A stretch of 64,000 nucleotides of DNA from Planctomycetota bacterium (GCA_021790385.1 JAJYDW010000006.1:1-64000), one strand, 5' to 3'. Positions 17,941 through 26,851 are shown, counted from the first letter of the stretch. Notes: a model not told the origin generated them from the sequence alone. Made by a program: numbers and translations.

Positions 17941-17946
17941 TATAAT
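17941..17946 (+). promoter_or_regulatory. Putative -10 box of bioA
   Basis: A consensus TATAAT ends nine bases before the bioA ATG at 17956, leaving a leader of about two or three bases and no ribosome-binding site. The 12-mer ggtattataatg here (17936-17947) is identical to the one at 17850-17861 next to pcm. No good -35 is visible. Confidence 0.5.
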
Positions 17947-17955
17947 GAATTAGCC

Positions 17956-19374
17956 ATGGACTATAAAAATCTGACCGACGAGCAGCTTATTGACTGGGAC
18001 CGACGGTTTGTCTGGCATCCCTTTACGCCCATGAAATCCTGGATGGAGAAGACCGATCCGGTCATTATTGTCCGTGGGCAAGATGAATTTCTGTTTGACA
18101 GCCGCGGACGTCGTTATATCGACGGCGTTTCTTCACTTTGGTGCAATGTACATGGTCATGGCATAAAAAAACTTGATGATGCCGTACGAACTCAGTTGAA
18201 TGCCGTTGCCCACAGCACACTTTTAGGCCTTTGTAACGTTCCGAGCATTGTGCTGGCCAAACGGCTTGTGGACATCGCCCCTCCTGGTCTGACGCGTGTT
18301 TTTTATTCTGACGATGGTAGCACAGCAGTGGAAGTGGCCTGCAAAATGGCGTTTCAGTATTGGAGAAATGCGGGTCAGCCGGATCGCACCCGTTTCATCG
18401 CCTTTCATGACGCCTATCATGGAGACACTCTTGGCGCGGTTTCCCTGGGGGGAATTCCCACGTTTCATCAGGTGTATCAGCCTCTTTGTTTCCCGGTGGA
18501 TCGTGTGGACTCGCCGCGGATTGCGGCCTTCGCCGGTCTTAATGCTGCGGTCCAGGAGACACCCCTAGCACAGAAGACTTTGGTTCCCGCATGGTTGCAG
18601 CAGATGGAATCACTGCTGGCGGCCTACCCCGGCCAATACGTGGGCATTGTGGTGGAGCCGGTGGTACAGGGTGCAGGTGGGATGGTCATGCATCCACCGG
18701 GCACGTTGAAGCGTCTGCGGGAGTTTGCGGACGCGCACGATCTGCTGCTGATCTGCGATGAAGTATTGACGGGGTTTGGCCGGACGGGACGGATGTTTGC
18801 CTGCGAGCACGAAAACATCACTCCAGATCTGATGTGTCTTTCCAAGGGGCTGACCGCCGGTTACATGCCGCTCGGTGCCACGCTGGCGACGGATCGCATT
18901 TTTGCATCCTTTTACGCGGATCCGAAATTAGGAAAAACCTTTTACCATGGGCATACCTTCACGGGCCATCCGTTAGCGTGTGCGGTGGCTATTGCATCGT
19001 TGGATTTGTTTGCGGAGAACCGGCTGCTGGACCATGTGGCGACACTCGCTCCGGTTCTGTGGGAGCAACTCAAAGTGCTGGGTGATCATCGGCAGGTAGT
19101 GGATGTGCGTCAGACAGGTTTGGTTGCGGCTATTGATATTGTGCGGGATCGCCGAACCAGAGAGCGCTTTCCACCGCACTGGCGCGTCGGAGGTGCCTTA
19201 TGTGCGGCCATGCGCCGTCGCGGCGTGCTGCTGCGTCCATTGGCGGATACTCTGGTCCTGATACCCCCCCTGGCCATCGGCGTTGAATCGCTTGTTCATC
19301 TGGCCAAGGCAGTTGTAGAATCTGTACAACTGGTGGAAGAGGTAATCCGGCATTGCGAGGAAAATATAACTTGA
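17956..19374 (+). CDS. bioA: Adenosylmethionine-8-amino-7-oxononanoate aminotransferase
   Basis: 472 residues. It converts 7-keto-8-aminopelargonate to 7,8-diaminopelargonate with SAM as amino donor in biotin synthesis. Class III aminotransferase features: HPFTPMKSW near residue 21, FYSDDGSTAVEVACKMA at about 117-132, PLP-binding Asp268 in LLLICDEVLTGFGRTG, and the Schiff-base lysine near 297 in CLSKGLTAGYMPLG. The SAM-using BioA rather than a lysine-using form is suggested by overall similarity, not proven. The start is ATG 17956; upstream in-frame codons encode a non-homologous stretch. It overlaps bioD by four bases (TTGA). bioF and bioB are not in the window. Confidence 0.95.
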   Translation: MDYKNLTDEQLIDWDRRFVWHPFTPMKSWMEKTDPVIIVRGQDEFLFDSRGRRYIDGVSSLWCNVHGHGIKKLDDAVRTQLNAVAHSTLLGLCNVPSIVLAKRLVDIAPPGLTRVFYSDDGSTAVEVACKMAFQYWRNAGQPDRTRFIAFHDAYHGDTLGAVSLGGIPTFHQVYQPLCFPVDRVDSPRIAAFAGLNAAVQETPLAQKTLVPAWLQQMESLLAAYPGQYVGIVVEPVVQGAGGMVMHPPGTLKRLREFADAHDLLLICDEVLTGFGRTGRMFACEHENITPDLMCLSKGLTAGYMPLGATLATDRIFASFYADPKLGKTFYHGHTFTGHPLACAVAIASLDLFAENRLLDHVATLAPVLWEQLKVLGDHRQVVDVRQTGLVAAIDIVRDRRTRERFPPHWRVGGALCAAMRRRGVLLRPLADTLVLIPPLAIGVESLVHLAKAVVESVQLVEEVIRHCEENIT

Positions 19375-20207
19375 AAATTCGCTTACGTTCTCCAAAAGCG
19401 GTTTCGCCCTGGGAACTACTGAAGGCTTACAATCGACCTGGGATTTTCATTACAGCCACCAATACTGACATCGGAAAAACGACGGTTACATCCGCCTTGG
19501 CGGCGGCGTTAACCCGGCTGGGTATTAGGGTGGGGGTGTGCAAGCCGGTGGCCTCAGGTTGCCCGAAAAGAGGTGATCGCGGAGTGTTTGGGCGGCTGGT
19601 GGATGAGGATATGTTATCGCCGGATGGAGAATGTATAGGCCGGGGGGCCGGGTTGGATGTGGCCGATGACGCCCTGATGGCACGCATCAGTCCGATTCGG
19701 CTGGCTGCCCCCATTTCACCGCATGCCGCTGCACGGCTTGAAGGACGGCGTCTGGACTGGAAACGGGTGGCCCGCGCCCTGGATTACTGGAAGGATCAGT
19801 GCGATTTTCTACTGGTGGAAGGTGCCGGCGGCTGGCTAACACCGTTGGCTGAAAAGCCGGTATGCACTGTGGCCGATCTGGCCGCCATTTTGGCTTTGCC
19901 ATGCCTGGTGGTGGGTGGGCCGCACCTGGGTACCATCAACCATACGTGGCTGACGGTGAATGCGGTTGTGCAGCGCCACCTCAATGTAGCCGGAGTGGTA
20001 TTCAATGCCGTACCCCAGCCGCCCGATGTTGCAGCCATCACCGCGATTGAAGATTTTCCACTGCTGTCCGGCGTACCCGTTGTGGCGACCCTTCCAAAGG
20101 TTAAATTGAACGCCAGGCGACCAATGTCCAGTGAACTGGTCGACTTAGTAATGCCATTGGCCGAAAGTCTGTGGAAACAATTCGGCAAGCCCGGACAAAA
20201 TGGTTAA
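19371..20207 (+). CDS. bioD: Dethiobiotin synthetase
   Basis: 278 residues. It closes the ureido ring of dethiobiotin from diaminopelargonate, CO2 and ATP. The P-loop ATNTDIGKTT lies near residue 26, followed by KPVASG, the catalytic-lysine region of the family. The central VEGAGGWLTPL matches the E/GAGG motif of BioD. The TTG at 19371 overlaps the bioA stop codon and has GAGG nine bases upstream, so it is preferred to the TTG at 19353; translational coupling with bioA is likely. It is slightly longer than E. coli BioD because of an insertion around CPKRGDRGVFGRLVDEDML. Confidence 0.94.
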   Translation: MKIRLRSPKAVSPWELLKAYNRPGIFITATNTDIGKTTVTSALAAALTRLGIRVGVCKPVASGCPKRGDRGVFGRLVDEDMLSPDGECIGRGAGLDVADDALMARISPIRLAAPISPHAAARLEGRRLDWKRVARALDYWKDQCDFLLVEGAGGWLTPLAEKPVCTVADLAAILALPCLVVGGPHLGTINHTWLTVNAVVQRHLNVAGVVFNAVPQPPDVAAITAIEDFPLLSGVPVVATLPKVKLNARRPMSSELVDLVMPLAESLWKQFGKPGQNG

Positions 20208-20331
20208 ACTATCATCAGGTTGGAGGTGGCTTGGGGCGGCGTGGATGAATAATTTCCATGAAACCAGGATCAATGGAATGGAATGGAATTGAATATCGGT
20301 GGTGGCCGCCACCGGATCCAAAGGAGGCTAT

Positions 20332-22254
20332 ATGCCGCAGTTCGCAAATCGTATGTTCAAACTTGGACTATTTAGCTTGGCGGTTGTCACACTGCTTGCG
20401 GCGGGAGTATCGCTGGGCGGGTGTTCCAACGGGCGATCGGGCAAAACGCCGCCCGTAGCCCAGCAAGACCTTTTGCCGCGGCCTGCACTGTATTCGGCCT
20501 TACATGGCACAATTAAATCCTTCGCGGCGGTGGCTTCCGCCAACCCGGTGCTGGTGCGCGGCTACGGCATTGTGGCGGGGTTGCCCAATACCGGCAGCGG
20601 CGAGATGCCGCCGGAAATTCGCAACATGATGATGAATCGGCTGCTCAAAAACAATATCGGCTTTTTGTCGCATGGCACCGCCCAGTACGATCCGTCCAAG
20701 ATTCTGCGTTCACGCCAGATTGCCGCGGTATTTGTGGAGGGTGTAATTCCGCCGCTGGCGATGCGTGGAACCACGTTTGATCTGAAAGTAATCGCCATGC
20801 CCAATACGCAGACCACAAGCCTGGCCAATGGCTTGCTTTGGACCACGCCGCTGCGCGTGCACGTGGGACTTAATAATTTGAGCCGGGTGCTGGCGCGTGG
20901 CCGCGGCCCGGTGTTTTGCGATCCGCTGCACGCTTCAGCTTCCAGGTTGGTCAAAGCGGGAACGATTTTGCGCACAGGGCGGGTGATGGCGGGTGGAATT
21001 GTCTCCATCAAAATTCCGGTGATTCTGGAACTTTACACGCCGTCCTATCGTATTTCTTATCTGATTCAACAGATCATCAATCAACGTTATGGCGGCAATC
21101 CTCCGGTGGCGGCTGCTGAAAATGACCGTATCGTGCAGTTGCGGGTGCCGCGGCGTTATCAGCATAATCCGGCGGAGTTTGTGGACATGGTAATGCATCT
21201 GTACCTGGAGCAAAATATTCCGGGTTTTACTCAGGTGCAGGCCAAACGTCTGCTCAAGGCACTTTCGGATCCCACGGCTCCGTTTAATCAAATTAGTATG
21301 GCGCTGGCACAACTGGGGCGCACGGTTTTGCCGGATATTGAACCGTATTATAACTCGCCTGATCCGCGTGTGGCGTTTTACGCCGCGCGAGCGGGTACGA
21401 TCATCGGCGATGAAGATGCGGTTACCGTGCTTAAAAAGATTGTTACCGAGGGCCGCGGACCGTACCTGATGGATGCGGTGAAAACTCTGGAACACAGCCA
21501 CGATGCCGTGCGGGCATCACTGGCTTTTCAACACCTGTTGCAGTCTCCGGATCCGCGCACGCGATTGTTGGGCTATAAAGCTTTGCTCAAAATTCATTCG
21601 TCGGAGATTTACTCGCAAGGAGTGGGGGCGAAGTTCATGCTGGATATTCTTCCCTCATCAGGCCCCACCTTAATCTATGCCACCCGTACCGGCAATCCGC
21701 GCGTGGCGATCATCGGCCGCGTACCTAAATTGATACCCGGATCGCTTTACGTCAGCCAGGGTAATGCCATTACCGTCAATTATCCGCTGCCGACCGTACC
21801 CCAAAAAAACCAGGCAATTTCCTCTCACCAACACCATCAATCGGCCACGCTGCCGGTGCAGTTGTACTATCGTGACCCGTTGAGCCATCAAATGGTGCAG
21901 ATGTCCTGCGATCCAGAGCTGCCGAATGTGATTACAGCTCTGGCCCAAGCTCCTGATCCATTTTCTCCCAGATACAATCCGCGAGCACCTTACATCGCCG
22001 CTTCCTATCAACGTATCGTGGCGATGCTTTTTACACTGTGCCACAATAAAAATATCATCGCCACCTTTATGATGCAGCATAAGTCTCCGCCGTCCATGGC
22101 CCTGTACGCCTCGCTGAACCAGCCGCGCCCCAGCGGTCATACGTTGGGTGTTTACCGTCACGGCAACGGCTGGACCGCTACGCCCACCACTCAGCCAAAC
22201 CATGGCGTCTCGCCGTTTAGTTCAACGTTACCGGGCGAAAAACCGGGAAATTAA
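20332..22254 (+). CDS. FlgI-like (P-ring protein family) lipoprotein
   Basis: 640 residues. The signal peptide ends in a lipobox, SLGGC, at about residue 27-31, so the mature protein should be lipid-anchored. The region from about 60 to 280 resembles flagellar P-ring protein FlgI: NPVLVRGYGIVAGLPNTGSG corresponds to the family NxLxGYGLVVGLxGTGD, followed by RQIAAVFVEGVIPP and RGTTFDLKV. Unlike FlgI (about 370 residues) it continues with helical, HEAT-like repeats (about 310-420) and a Pro/Thr-rich C-terminal domain. AAGGAGG four bases before the ATG is one of the strongest ribosome sites here. No flagellar gene is nearby, so a flagellar role is doubtful. Its end overlaps the convergent PDZ gene by 4 bp. 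Confidence 0.82.
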   Translation: MPQFANRMFKLGLFSLAVVTLLAAGVSLGGCSNGRSGKTPPVAQQDLLPRPALYSALHGTIKSFAAVASANPVLVRGYGIVAGLPNTGSGEMPPEIRNMMMNRLLKNNIGFLSHGTAQYDPSKILRSRQIAAVFVEGVIPPLAMRGTTFDLKVIAMPNTQTTSLANGLLWTTPLRVHVGLNNLSRVLARGRGPVFCDPLHASASRLVKAGTILRTGRVMAGGIVSIKIPVILELYTPSYRISYLIQQIINQRYGGNPPVAAAENDRIVQLRVPRRYQHNPAEFVDMVMHLYLEQNIPGFTQVQAKRLLKALSDPTAPFNQISMALAQLGRTVLPDIEPYYNSPDPRVAFYAARAGTIIGDEDAVTVLKKIVTEGRGPYLMDAVKTLEHSHDAVRASLAFQHLLQSPDPRTRLLGYKALLKIHSSEIYSQGVGAKFMLDILPSSGPTLIYATRTGNPRVAIIGRVPKLIPGSLYVSQGNAITVNYPLPTVPQKNQAISSHQHHQSATLPVQLYYRDPLSHQMVQMSCDPELPNVITALAQAPDPFSPRYNPRAPYIAASYQRIVAMLFTLCHNKNIIATFMMQHKSPPSMALYASLNQPRPSGHTLGVYRHGNGWTATPTTQPNHGVSPFSSTLPGEKPGN

Positions 22255-23693
22255 GGCCGCGGGGGCTGTGGAGGAAAGCCGGGCGGTGGCCGTAAAGTAA
22301 CCAGGACCGTGATGATTCTTCCATGTCGAGCCAGGCGGATTGATACCTGCTCGGGATCGGCGTGAATTTTTTTGGCGATCCGGCTGAAGTCGGATAATCC
22401 GATGCCGTCGATGCCAAAGATGATGTCACCGGGGCGAATTCCAGCCTGTTGGGCAGGAGAATGGGGATATACGCCAAGTACTTGAATGGCGCGTTGGTGT
22501 CCCAGCCGGGGAACCTTTCGCCTTAAGGGTGAATTGCCGGGCACCAAGGTGTAGCGGATACCAAATCGGACCTGTTCGATCTGCCCATATTCAATAAAAT
22601 TGCGAATGTAGGATTTCTTGCCAGCTACCCCGAGCGCCTTTCTCCATGTAGTAACACCCGCCAGTTTTCCGGTTGGCGTAAAGATGAAAGCTGGATGTGG
22701 AGCGGTTCGCAAAAAAACCATGAGCGGAGCATGAGTTGTGCGGCGGCTTGCAAAACCCGGGCCATGAATGGGCACCAGCCAGCGCACTGCCGGCTGGTCC
22801 GCGGCCACGGCCAGCAGCAGTGTCGGTCGCTGTGGCAATTGCCGCACCATACGCACTGGAGGCAGTTTGGCGGTGGGGGGCAACTGCAGCACGCTCATAT
22901 TGAGAAAATAATTGGTTGCGTATACGTGGGCGACGGCAGCTTTGCCATCCGGTAAAATCACTCGGACTGTGGCGGTGGTGCCCGGTGAAGCCAGAGCTTC
23001 CAGCACCAGAATGCGACGTGGCTTGCCCGTGGCCAGGCCATAAACGGTCTGATTGTGGTGCTGCTCCATTTCCCGCAGGCGCATCAAAATGCCATGTAAA
23101 ATAGGCCAGGGCAGATCGGTCCGGCCGGGTCCGTGCCGAAACAAAAAGTGCCTTAGAAGAAAGACTTCCACGTGCGGATCATCGGCGATCTTATTTAGTT
23201 CCTGTCGTTGCTGTGGCGTTAGATGCATGGGGGGGTGATGATGGTAAGGTTTTTCGTGCAGCGGCTCTATAAGCACGGTTGGAACGGAACGGCGGCCCGG
23301 ATGAAAATTCCAGCCATGAATTTTCAGGTGGTGGTGTTGAACCCAGCGAAGCTTCCATTGATCAAATTTTGTTCGCATATTGGGCGGGAGGAGCGCATCA
23401 GGATCTCGACTTGGCTTGATTATGACCAATGACTGGCAAATGCGATTGTAAAGAGACTGTGTTTCTTGCGACATTTCCCGTAAAACCAAGCGGGATACCC
23501 TGTCGCCACCGATTTGTTCCGCGGTGGATGATGGAGTCTTGCCGACGGCTGCCTGTGCCAACCACAAGTTCACCACGGATGCCAGAACCAGGCTTAGTGC
23601 TAGCGCCACGACCCGGATCCTGTTCTGCAAGGTTCGGCCGGCTGTTCCTGGCCAGCCAGTGCTCCCGGAGCGAAATCGAAAAGTCACATTCAT
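22251..23693 (-). CDS. Secreted PDZ-domain protein with degenerate trypsin-like (HtrA-type) region
   Basis: 480 residues. A membrane-spanning signal sequence at about 25-48 is followed by a helical segment, and the C-terminal ~90 residues are a PDZ domain (GVYPHSPAQQAGIRPGDIIFGIDGIGLSDF). The centre has DegP/HtrA-like beta-strand patterns, such as VRVILPDGKAAVAHVYATNY followed by MSVLQLP, matching the DGR..A.V...D...D.AVLK stretch. I find neither a TAAHV-type histidine nor a GNSGGP serine motif, so a catalytically dead protease relative is likely. It lies 108 bp after an anti-sigma gene on the same strand, giving a sigma / anti-sigma / HtrA-like order. An envelope-stress role is inferred. Confidence 0.75.
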   Translation of the reverse strand: MNVTFRFRSGSTGWPGTAGRTLQNRIRVVALALSLVLASVVNLWLAQAAVGKTPSSTAEQIGGDRVSRLVLREMSQETQSLYNRICQSLVIIKPSRDPDALLPPNMRTKFDQWKLRWVQHHHLKIHGWNFHPGRRSVPTVLIEPLHEKPYHHHPPMHLTPQQRQELNKIADDPHVEVFLLRHFLFRHGPGRTDLPWPILHGILMRLREMEQHHNQTVYGLATGKPRRILVLEALASPGTTATVRVILPDGKAAVAHVYATNYFLNMSVLQLPPTAKLPPVRMVRQLPQRPTLLLAVAADQPAVRWLVPIHGPGFASRRTTHAPLMVFLRTAPHPAFIFTPTGKLAGVTTWRKALGVAGKKSYIRNFIEYGQIEQVRFGIRYTLVPGNSPLRRKVPRLGHQRAIQVLGVYPHSPAQQAGIRPGDIIFGIDGIGLSDFSRIAKKIHADPEQVSIRLARHGRIITVLVTLRPPPGFPPQPPRP

Positions 23694-23801
23694 CCAATAT
23701 CCATCCGATGCTCATCCAACCTGTGCCGGAGTATCCAAATCTGGTTCCAACTGCAATCAAGCCGCCGCAGTTCAGTGAGCGCATCGTCAAATCGACACCG
23801 C

Positions 23802-24362
23802 TTAGAATACACCGTGGGGCTGCAAGGCTGCAACCTGCCGGATTTCATTTTGTGCGGCGCTGGCATGATCGGCCACATAACTCCGGGCAAACTTTTGTGC
23901 CGCGGCATAGTCCGTAAAAGTTTGACTGACGGATTCTCCCCCCGGCATTTCGATACGGACCACGTACTGGGTGGACCGGCCGGCGTTTGGGGCCGTGGTG
24001 GCGGTTCCGGCGGAGGTCCGTCCAGCCACATAACCGCCCACGCCAATAAGCAGGCAAGCTGCCGCCAAGGCCAGGCGTCGCAACTGACGGAGCGTGCCCG
24101 GTAAAGCAAAAGAAACTTTCAACGGTGCGTTCGCCTGATCATGCAGTTGCGCCAGGCAATCAGTGGCCATTTGATTGGCCTCCCGTTTTGTAGGGAGATA
24201 ACTTTCCCAGACCTGCCGACGCAAAGATTGCTCCTGCTGCAACTGATGAACCAAGGCCGCCAGCGCCGGGTCGCTTGCGATTTGCGCTTCCACTTGCGCC
24301 CTCGCTTGGGCGGATAATTCACCGTCCAGATACTCGTGCAGAGTTTCGAGATTCACTGACAT
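23802..24362 (-). CDS. Membrane anti-sigma factor
   Basis: 187 residues. The N-terminus (LETLHEYLDGELSAQARAQVEAQIASDPALAALVHQL) is the anti-sigma helix bundle pattern without the zinc-binding H-C-C residues. One membrane helix (LALAAACLLIGVGGYVAG) follows at about 100-118, then a small extracytoplasmic domain with an FTDYAAAQKFARSYV segment. The start is ATG 24362 with AAGGTGG six bases upstream; an in-frame upstream codon at 24392 has no support. It is 81 bp behind an ECF sigma gene, its likely target. Release mechanism, for example proteolysis, cannot be seen. Confidence 0.8.
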   Translation of the reverse strand: MSVNLETLHEYLDGELSAQARAQVEAQIASDPALAALVHQLQQEQSLRRQVWESYLPTKREANQMATDCLAQLHDQANAPLKVSFALPGTLRQLRRLALAAACLLIGVGGYVAGRTSAGTATTAPNAGRSTQYVVRIEMPGGESVSQTFTDYAAAQKFARSYVADHASAAQNEIRQVAALQPHGVF

Positions 24363-24443
24363 ATGACACCACCTTATCGGCCCTAAGGCCATTTCTAAAA
24401 CACAATTGCCGGAACCATCCGGTCAATTGGGCTCACACCGCCC

Positions 24444-24977
24444 TTAACCACCACCGTCCGCGTGGATCTTCGCCACACGATTGCGAGCCCGATGCAGCCA
24501 GGTTTTCACTTGCGACTCGGTAGCCTGCATCATGCCGGCAATTTCCCGGTAAGCCATTCCCTGCTGCTCCCGCAGAACCAGTGCCTGTCGCCAGGCGTCC
24601 GGGAGCGATTCAATAGCCTTGCGCAAAGATGCCGCCGTTTCACCCATCGTTACCTCTGCGGATGGATCGGCATCGTCACCCAGTGTTTCCAGCAGCACGG
24701 CATCGGCATCCAGCGACTGGCCCACCTTGCGCCGCCGGCAACTGATCACATTCCGCGCGACTGCCTTGGCCATCAGCGACCAGCCGCCACCAGACCAATC
24801 GTAGCCATCACGATGGCGAAAGAGATTCAGAAGAGCCTCCTGAACCAAGTCTTCAGGCTGCTTGCCATCGCGCATCGGTACGCCAAGCATAGCCCGGGCC
24901 AATGCCAGAAGTCGTCCAAAGTTGGCGTTTACAGCGGCTTCAAATTGCCTATCGGCCATCGTCTGGGCTGCCATCAT
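24444..24977 (-). CDS. ECF RNA polymerase sigma factor
   Basis: About 177 residues with sigma-70 region 2 (NFGRLLALARAMLG...QPEDLVQEALLNLFRHRDGYDW...AVARNVISCRRRK) and region 4.2 helix-turn-helix (LPDAWRQALVLREQQGMAYREIAGMMQATESQVKTWLHRAR). There is no region 3, as expected for group IV (ECF) factors. The start is uncertain: ATG 24977 is chosen, with TTG 24992 and ATG 24974 possible, none with a strong ribosome site. It directs transcription of an unknown regulon, probably including its own operon with the anti-sigma factor and PDZ protein downstream. A TATAAT lies 93 bp upstream. Confidence 0.9.
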   Translation of the reverse strand: MMAAQTMADRQFEAAVNANFGRLLALARAMLGVPMRDGKQPEDLVQEALLNLFRHRDGYDWSGGGWSLMAKAVARNVISCRRRKVGQSLDADAVLLETLGDDADPSAEVTMGETAASLRKAIESLPDAWRQALVLREQQGMAYREIAGMMQATESQVKTWLHRARNRVAKIHADGGG

Positions 24978-25069
24978 GCGTCCCGGCTTCAAGAGTTACC
25001 ACGTACCACAGGGGTATTGGTTGCAAAATCCACATTATTTGAGCACCCCTGTAGAGTCATCAGCCAGAC

Positions 25070-25075
25070 ATTATA
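25070..25075 (-). promoter_or_regulatory. Putative -10 box upstream of the ECF sigma gene
   Basis: A consensus TATAAT on the minus strand lies about 93 bp before the sigma gene start; no clear -35 accompanies it. The rest of the 24978-25359 interval holds no gene that I can support. Confidence 0.4.
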
Positions 25076-25359
25076 TCGGCCTTGAATGCCTTGGACATCC
25101 TTGGCGATACTTAGCTTGATTTTACGCATTAACGCCCAGGCTGGAAAGGGCCGATTGGGCCATGCGTAAGATGCAACATCCGCATGTAGTCACACGGCCA
25201 GAAGTTAGCTCCAAGAAAAGATTTCACCCACCCACATCGTATTAACGAATTTTTTTGTCAACGTAACCGAATTCTGGTTATCGGAGCTTGTAATAGAATG
25301 GACTGGCGAGTTTTATTCGCCTTAGACCTGTAACCCTGCCGAAAGTTATAGGTGTGGTT

Positions 25360-25387
25360 TTGCCCAACGCGTGAATTGGGCTATACT
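25360..25387 (+). promoter_or_regulatory. Promoter of the glycosyl-1-phosphate transferase gene
   Basis: TTGCCC (25360-25365), a 16-bp spacer and TATACT (25382-25387). Transcription would start near 25394, giving a structured leader of about 93 nt or more. Confidence 0.55.
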
Positions 25388-25453
25388 TAAATGTGTCCCC
25401 CGGCTAATGGGGGATGAGAGTCGAGGTTGGCGGAGCCGGCCGTAGCAAAGGAA

Positions 25454-25471
25454 CCGATAAAGAATTATCGG
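25454..25471 (+). other. Leader hairpin 15 bases before the transferase ATG
   Basis: CCGATAA, loop AGAA, TTATCGG: a perfect 7-bp stem in the presumed 5' leader. A second small stem-loop, cccccggctaatggggg, lies at 25397-25413. There is no T-tract, so it is not a terminator. The function is unknown. Confidence 0.5.
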
Positions 25472-25486
25472 ATCAGTGCGGGTTAT

Positions 25487-26830
25487 ATGCTCACTGCCAA
25501 TCCATGTCTTGCACCGGCGGCCGTTTCCGGGTTTATGTATGGTTGCCAGATATTGCAGCCCTACATGCCGATTTTTTTTGTTTCCTTTTTGGTCACTTTG
25601 GTGCTTACTCCACTGATGCGGCATTTGGCCCTGAAGCATGGAGTGGTGGATGAACCGGACTTCGGCAGAAAAATCCATGCTCATCCGGTGGCCTACCTGG
25701 GCGGAGTAGCCACATTCCTGGGATGGCTGGCGGGTGTGGTGGTTTCGCTGCTTATTGTGCTGCCCAAAGGGTCTGGTGGCGGTTCGATGATTTCGGTGCA
25801 GATGCCACCGGGGGTTATTTTAGGGGCAGGGGCGGTGGTCCTTTTCGGCTTGCTCGACGATGTTTATAGTTTACCACCGCGTTTCAAGATTTTTGGTCAA
25901 TTTTTGGGTGGAATGGCTTTTTTTTTCCTGGCTATTGATGCGCACGGGTTTTTGGGCGTGCGACTGGACATGGCCAAGATGTTTATTTTTCCGCTGGAGC
26001 GATATGGATGGCTTCCCATGCTGCAACTGCATCATCCCATGGCTTTTGCCACGTTTGCCACGATGTTTAGTGCTATAGTAGTGGTGTTTATTATTGTTGC
26101 GGCCTGCAATGCCACGAATCTGCTTGATGGCCTTGATGGACTGTGCAGCGGCGTCACCGGCATCATGGCCATGGGTTATCTCATCCTGGCGGTTTTTCTG
26201 GCCACGCAGAATCTGGTAGCTCCTGGCATTGCCTCCGTGGATCCTACACGTATTGCCTTGAGTTTGGCGCTGCTGGGATCGGTCCTGGGCTTCCTGCCGT
26301 TTAATTTCAATCCAGCCACTATTTTCATGGGCGATACCGGCAGTATGTTTCTGGGCTTCAACTGCGGCACCATGATTATTCTGTTTGCTAATGATGGCAT
26401 CTTCCGCTGGTTTTTGGGGGCATTGGTGATTTTCGGCTTACCCATGCTGGATACGTTTTTGGCCATCATCCGTCGAAAGATCAACGGTCGTCCTGTATTT
26501 TCGCCGGATTCCGGCCACTTTCACCATTTCCTGATCAAACGTGGGTTGTCCGTGCGCCAGGCGGTGCTGGTCAGCTACGCTCTTACAGCAGTGTTCGTGA
26601 GCTTTGCTCTGGTGATTGTGATTATTCCCACCGGTTTGGCTCTGGGCATTTATCTTGTGCTGTTCGGCTGGCTGGTAGTGGCGGCGTTCAAGATGGGCAT
26701 GATTTTCCAGGAAGGATTGCCACCACGCAAAAAGCCGGTTGCACCTTCGATCAGTACTGCAGCCGCGCCGCCAGCTACGCCTGCCGGCCCGCAGGCCCTC
26801 ACCTTCACGGCGGAAAAGCGACTGAACTGA
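25487..26830 (+). CDS. Polyprenyl-phosphate N-acetylhexosamine-1-phosphate transferase (MraY/WecA family)
   Basis: About 447 residues, ten or eleven membrane helices. It would move a sugar-1-phosphate from a UDP-sugar to undecaprenyl phosphate, starting a cell-surface glycan. Family landmarks: VVDEPDFGRKIHAHPVAYLGGVA in the first loop, GLLDDVYSLPPRFKIFGQ (aspartate pair), NATNLLDGLDGLCSG, the Mg-binding GDTGSMFLG and the WecA-type HFHHFLIKRG with its His cluster. The latter points to WecA/TagO/WbpL-like rather than MraY proper. The start is uncertain: ATG 25487 is used, while ATGs at 25535 or 25565 would begin directly at the first helix; none has a Shine-Dalgarno. The tail is Pro/Ala-rich. 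Confidence 0.9.
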   Translation: MLTANPCLAPAAVSGFMYGCQILQPYMPIFFVSFLVTLVLTPLMRHLALKHGVVDEPDFGRKIHAHPVAYLGGVATFLGWLAGVVVSLLIVLPKGSGGGSMISVQMPPGVILGAGAVVLFGLLDDVYSLPPRFKIFGQFLGGMAFFFLAIDAHGFLGVRLDMAKMFIFPLERYGWLPMLQLHHPMAFATFATMFSAIVVVFIIVAACNATNLLDGLDGLCSGVTGIMAMGYLILAVFLATQNLVAPGIASVDPTRIALSLALLGSVLGFLPFNFNPATIFMGDTGSMFLGFNCGTMIILFANDGIFRWFLGALVIFGLPMLDTFLAIIRRKINGRPVFSPDSGHFHHFLIKRGLSVRQAVLVSYALTAVFVSFALVIVIIPTGLALGIYLVLFGWLVVAAFKMGMIFQEGLPPRKKPVAPSISTAAAPPATPAGPQALTFTAEKRLN

Positions 26831-26851
26831 CCACCTTCACAGTACCGGGCA

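Noticed and set aside
20270-20295. Short GGAAT-type direct repeat (caatggaatggaatggaattgaa)
   Set aside because: Only about four imperfect 5-mers in an intergenic stretch; too short to call a satellite or regulatory repeat.
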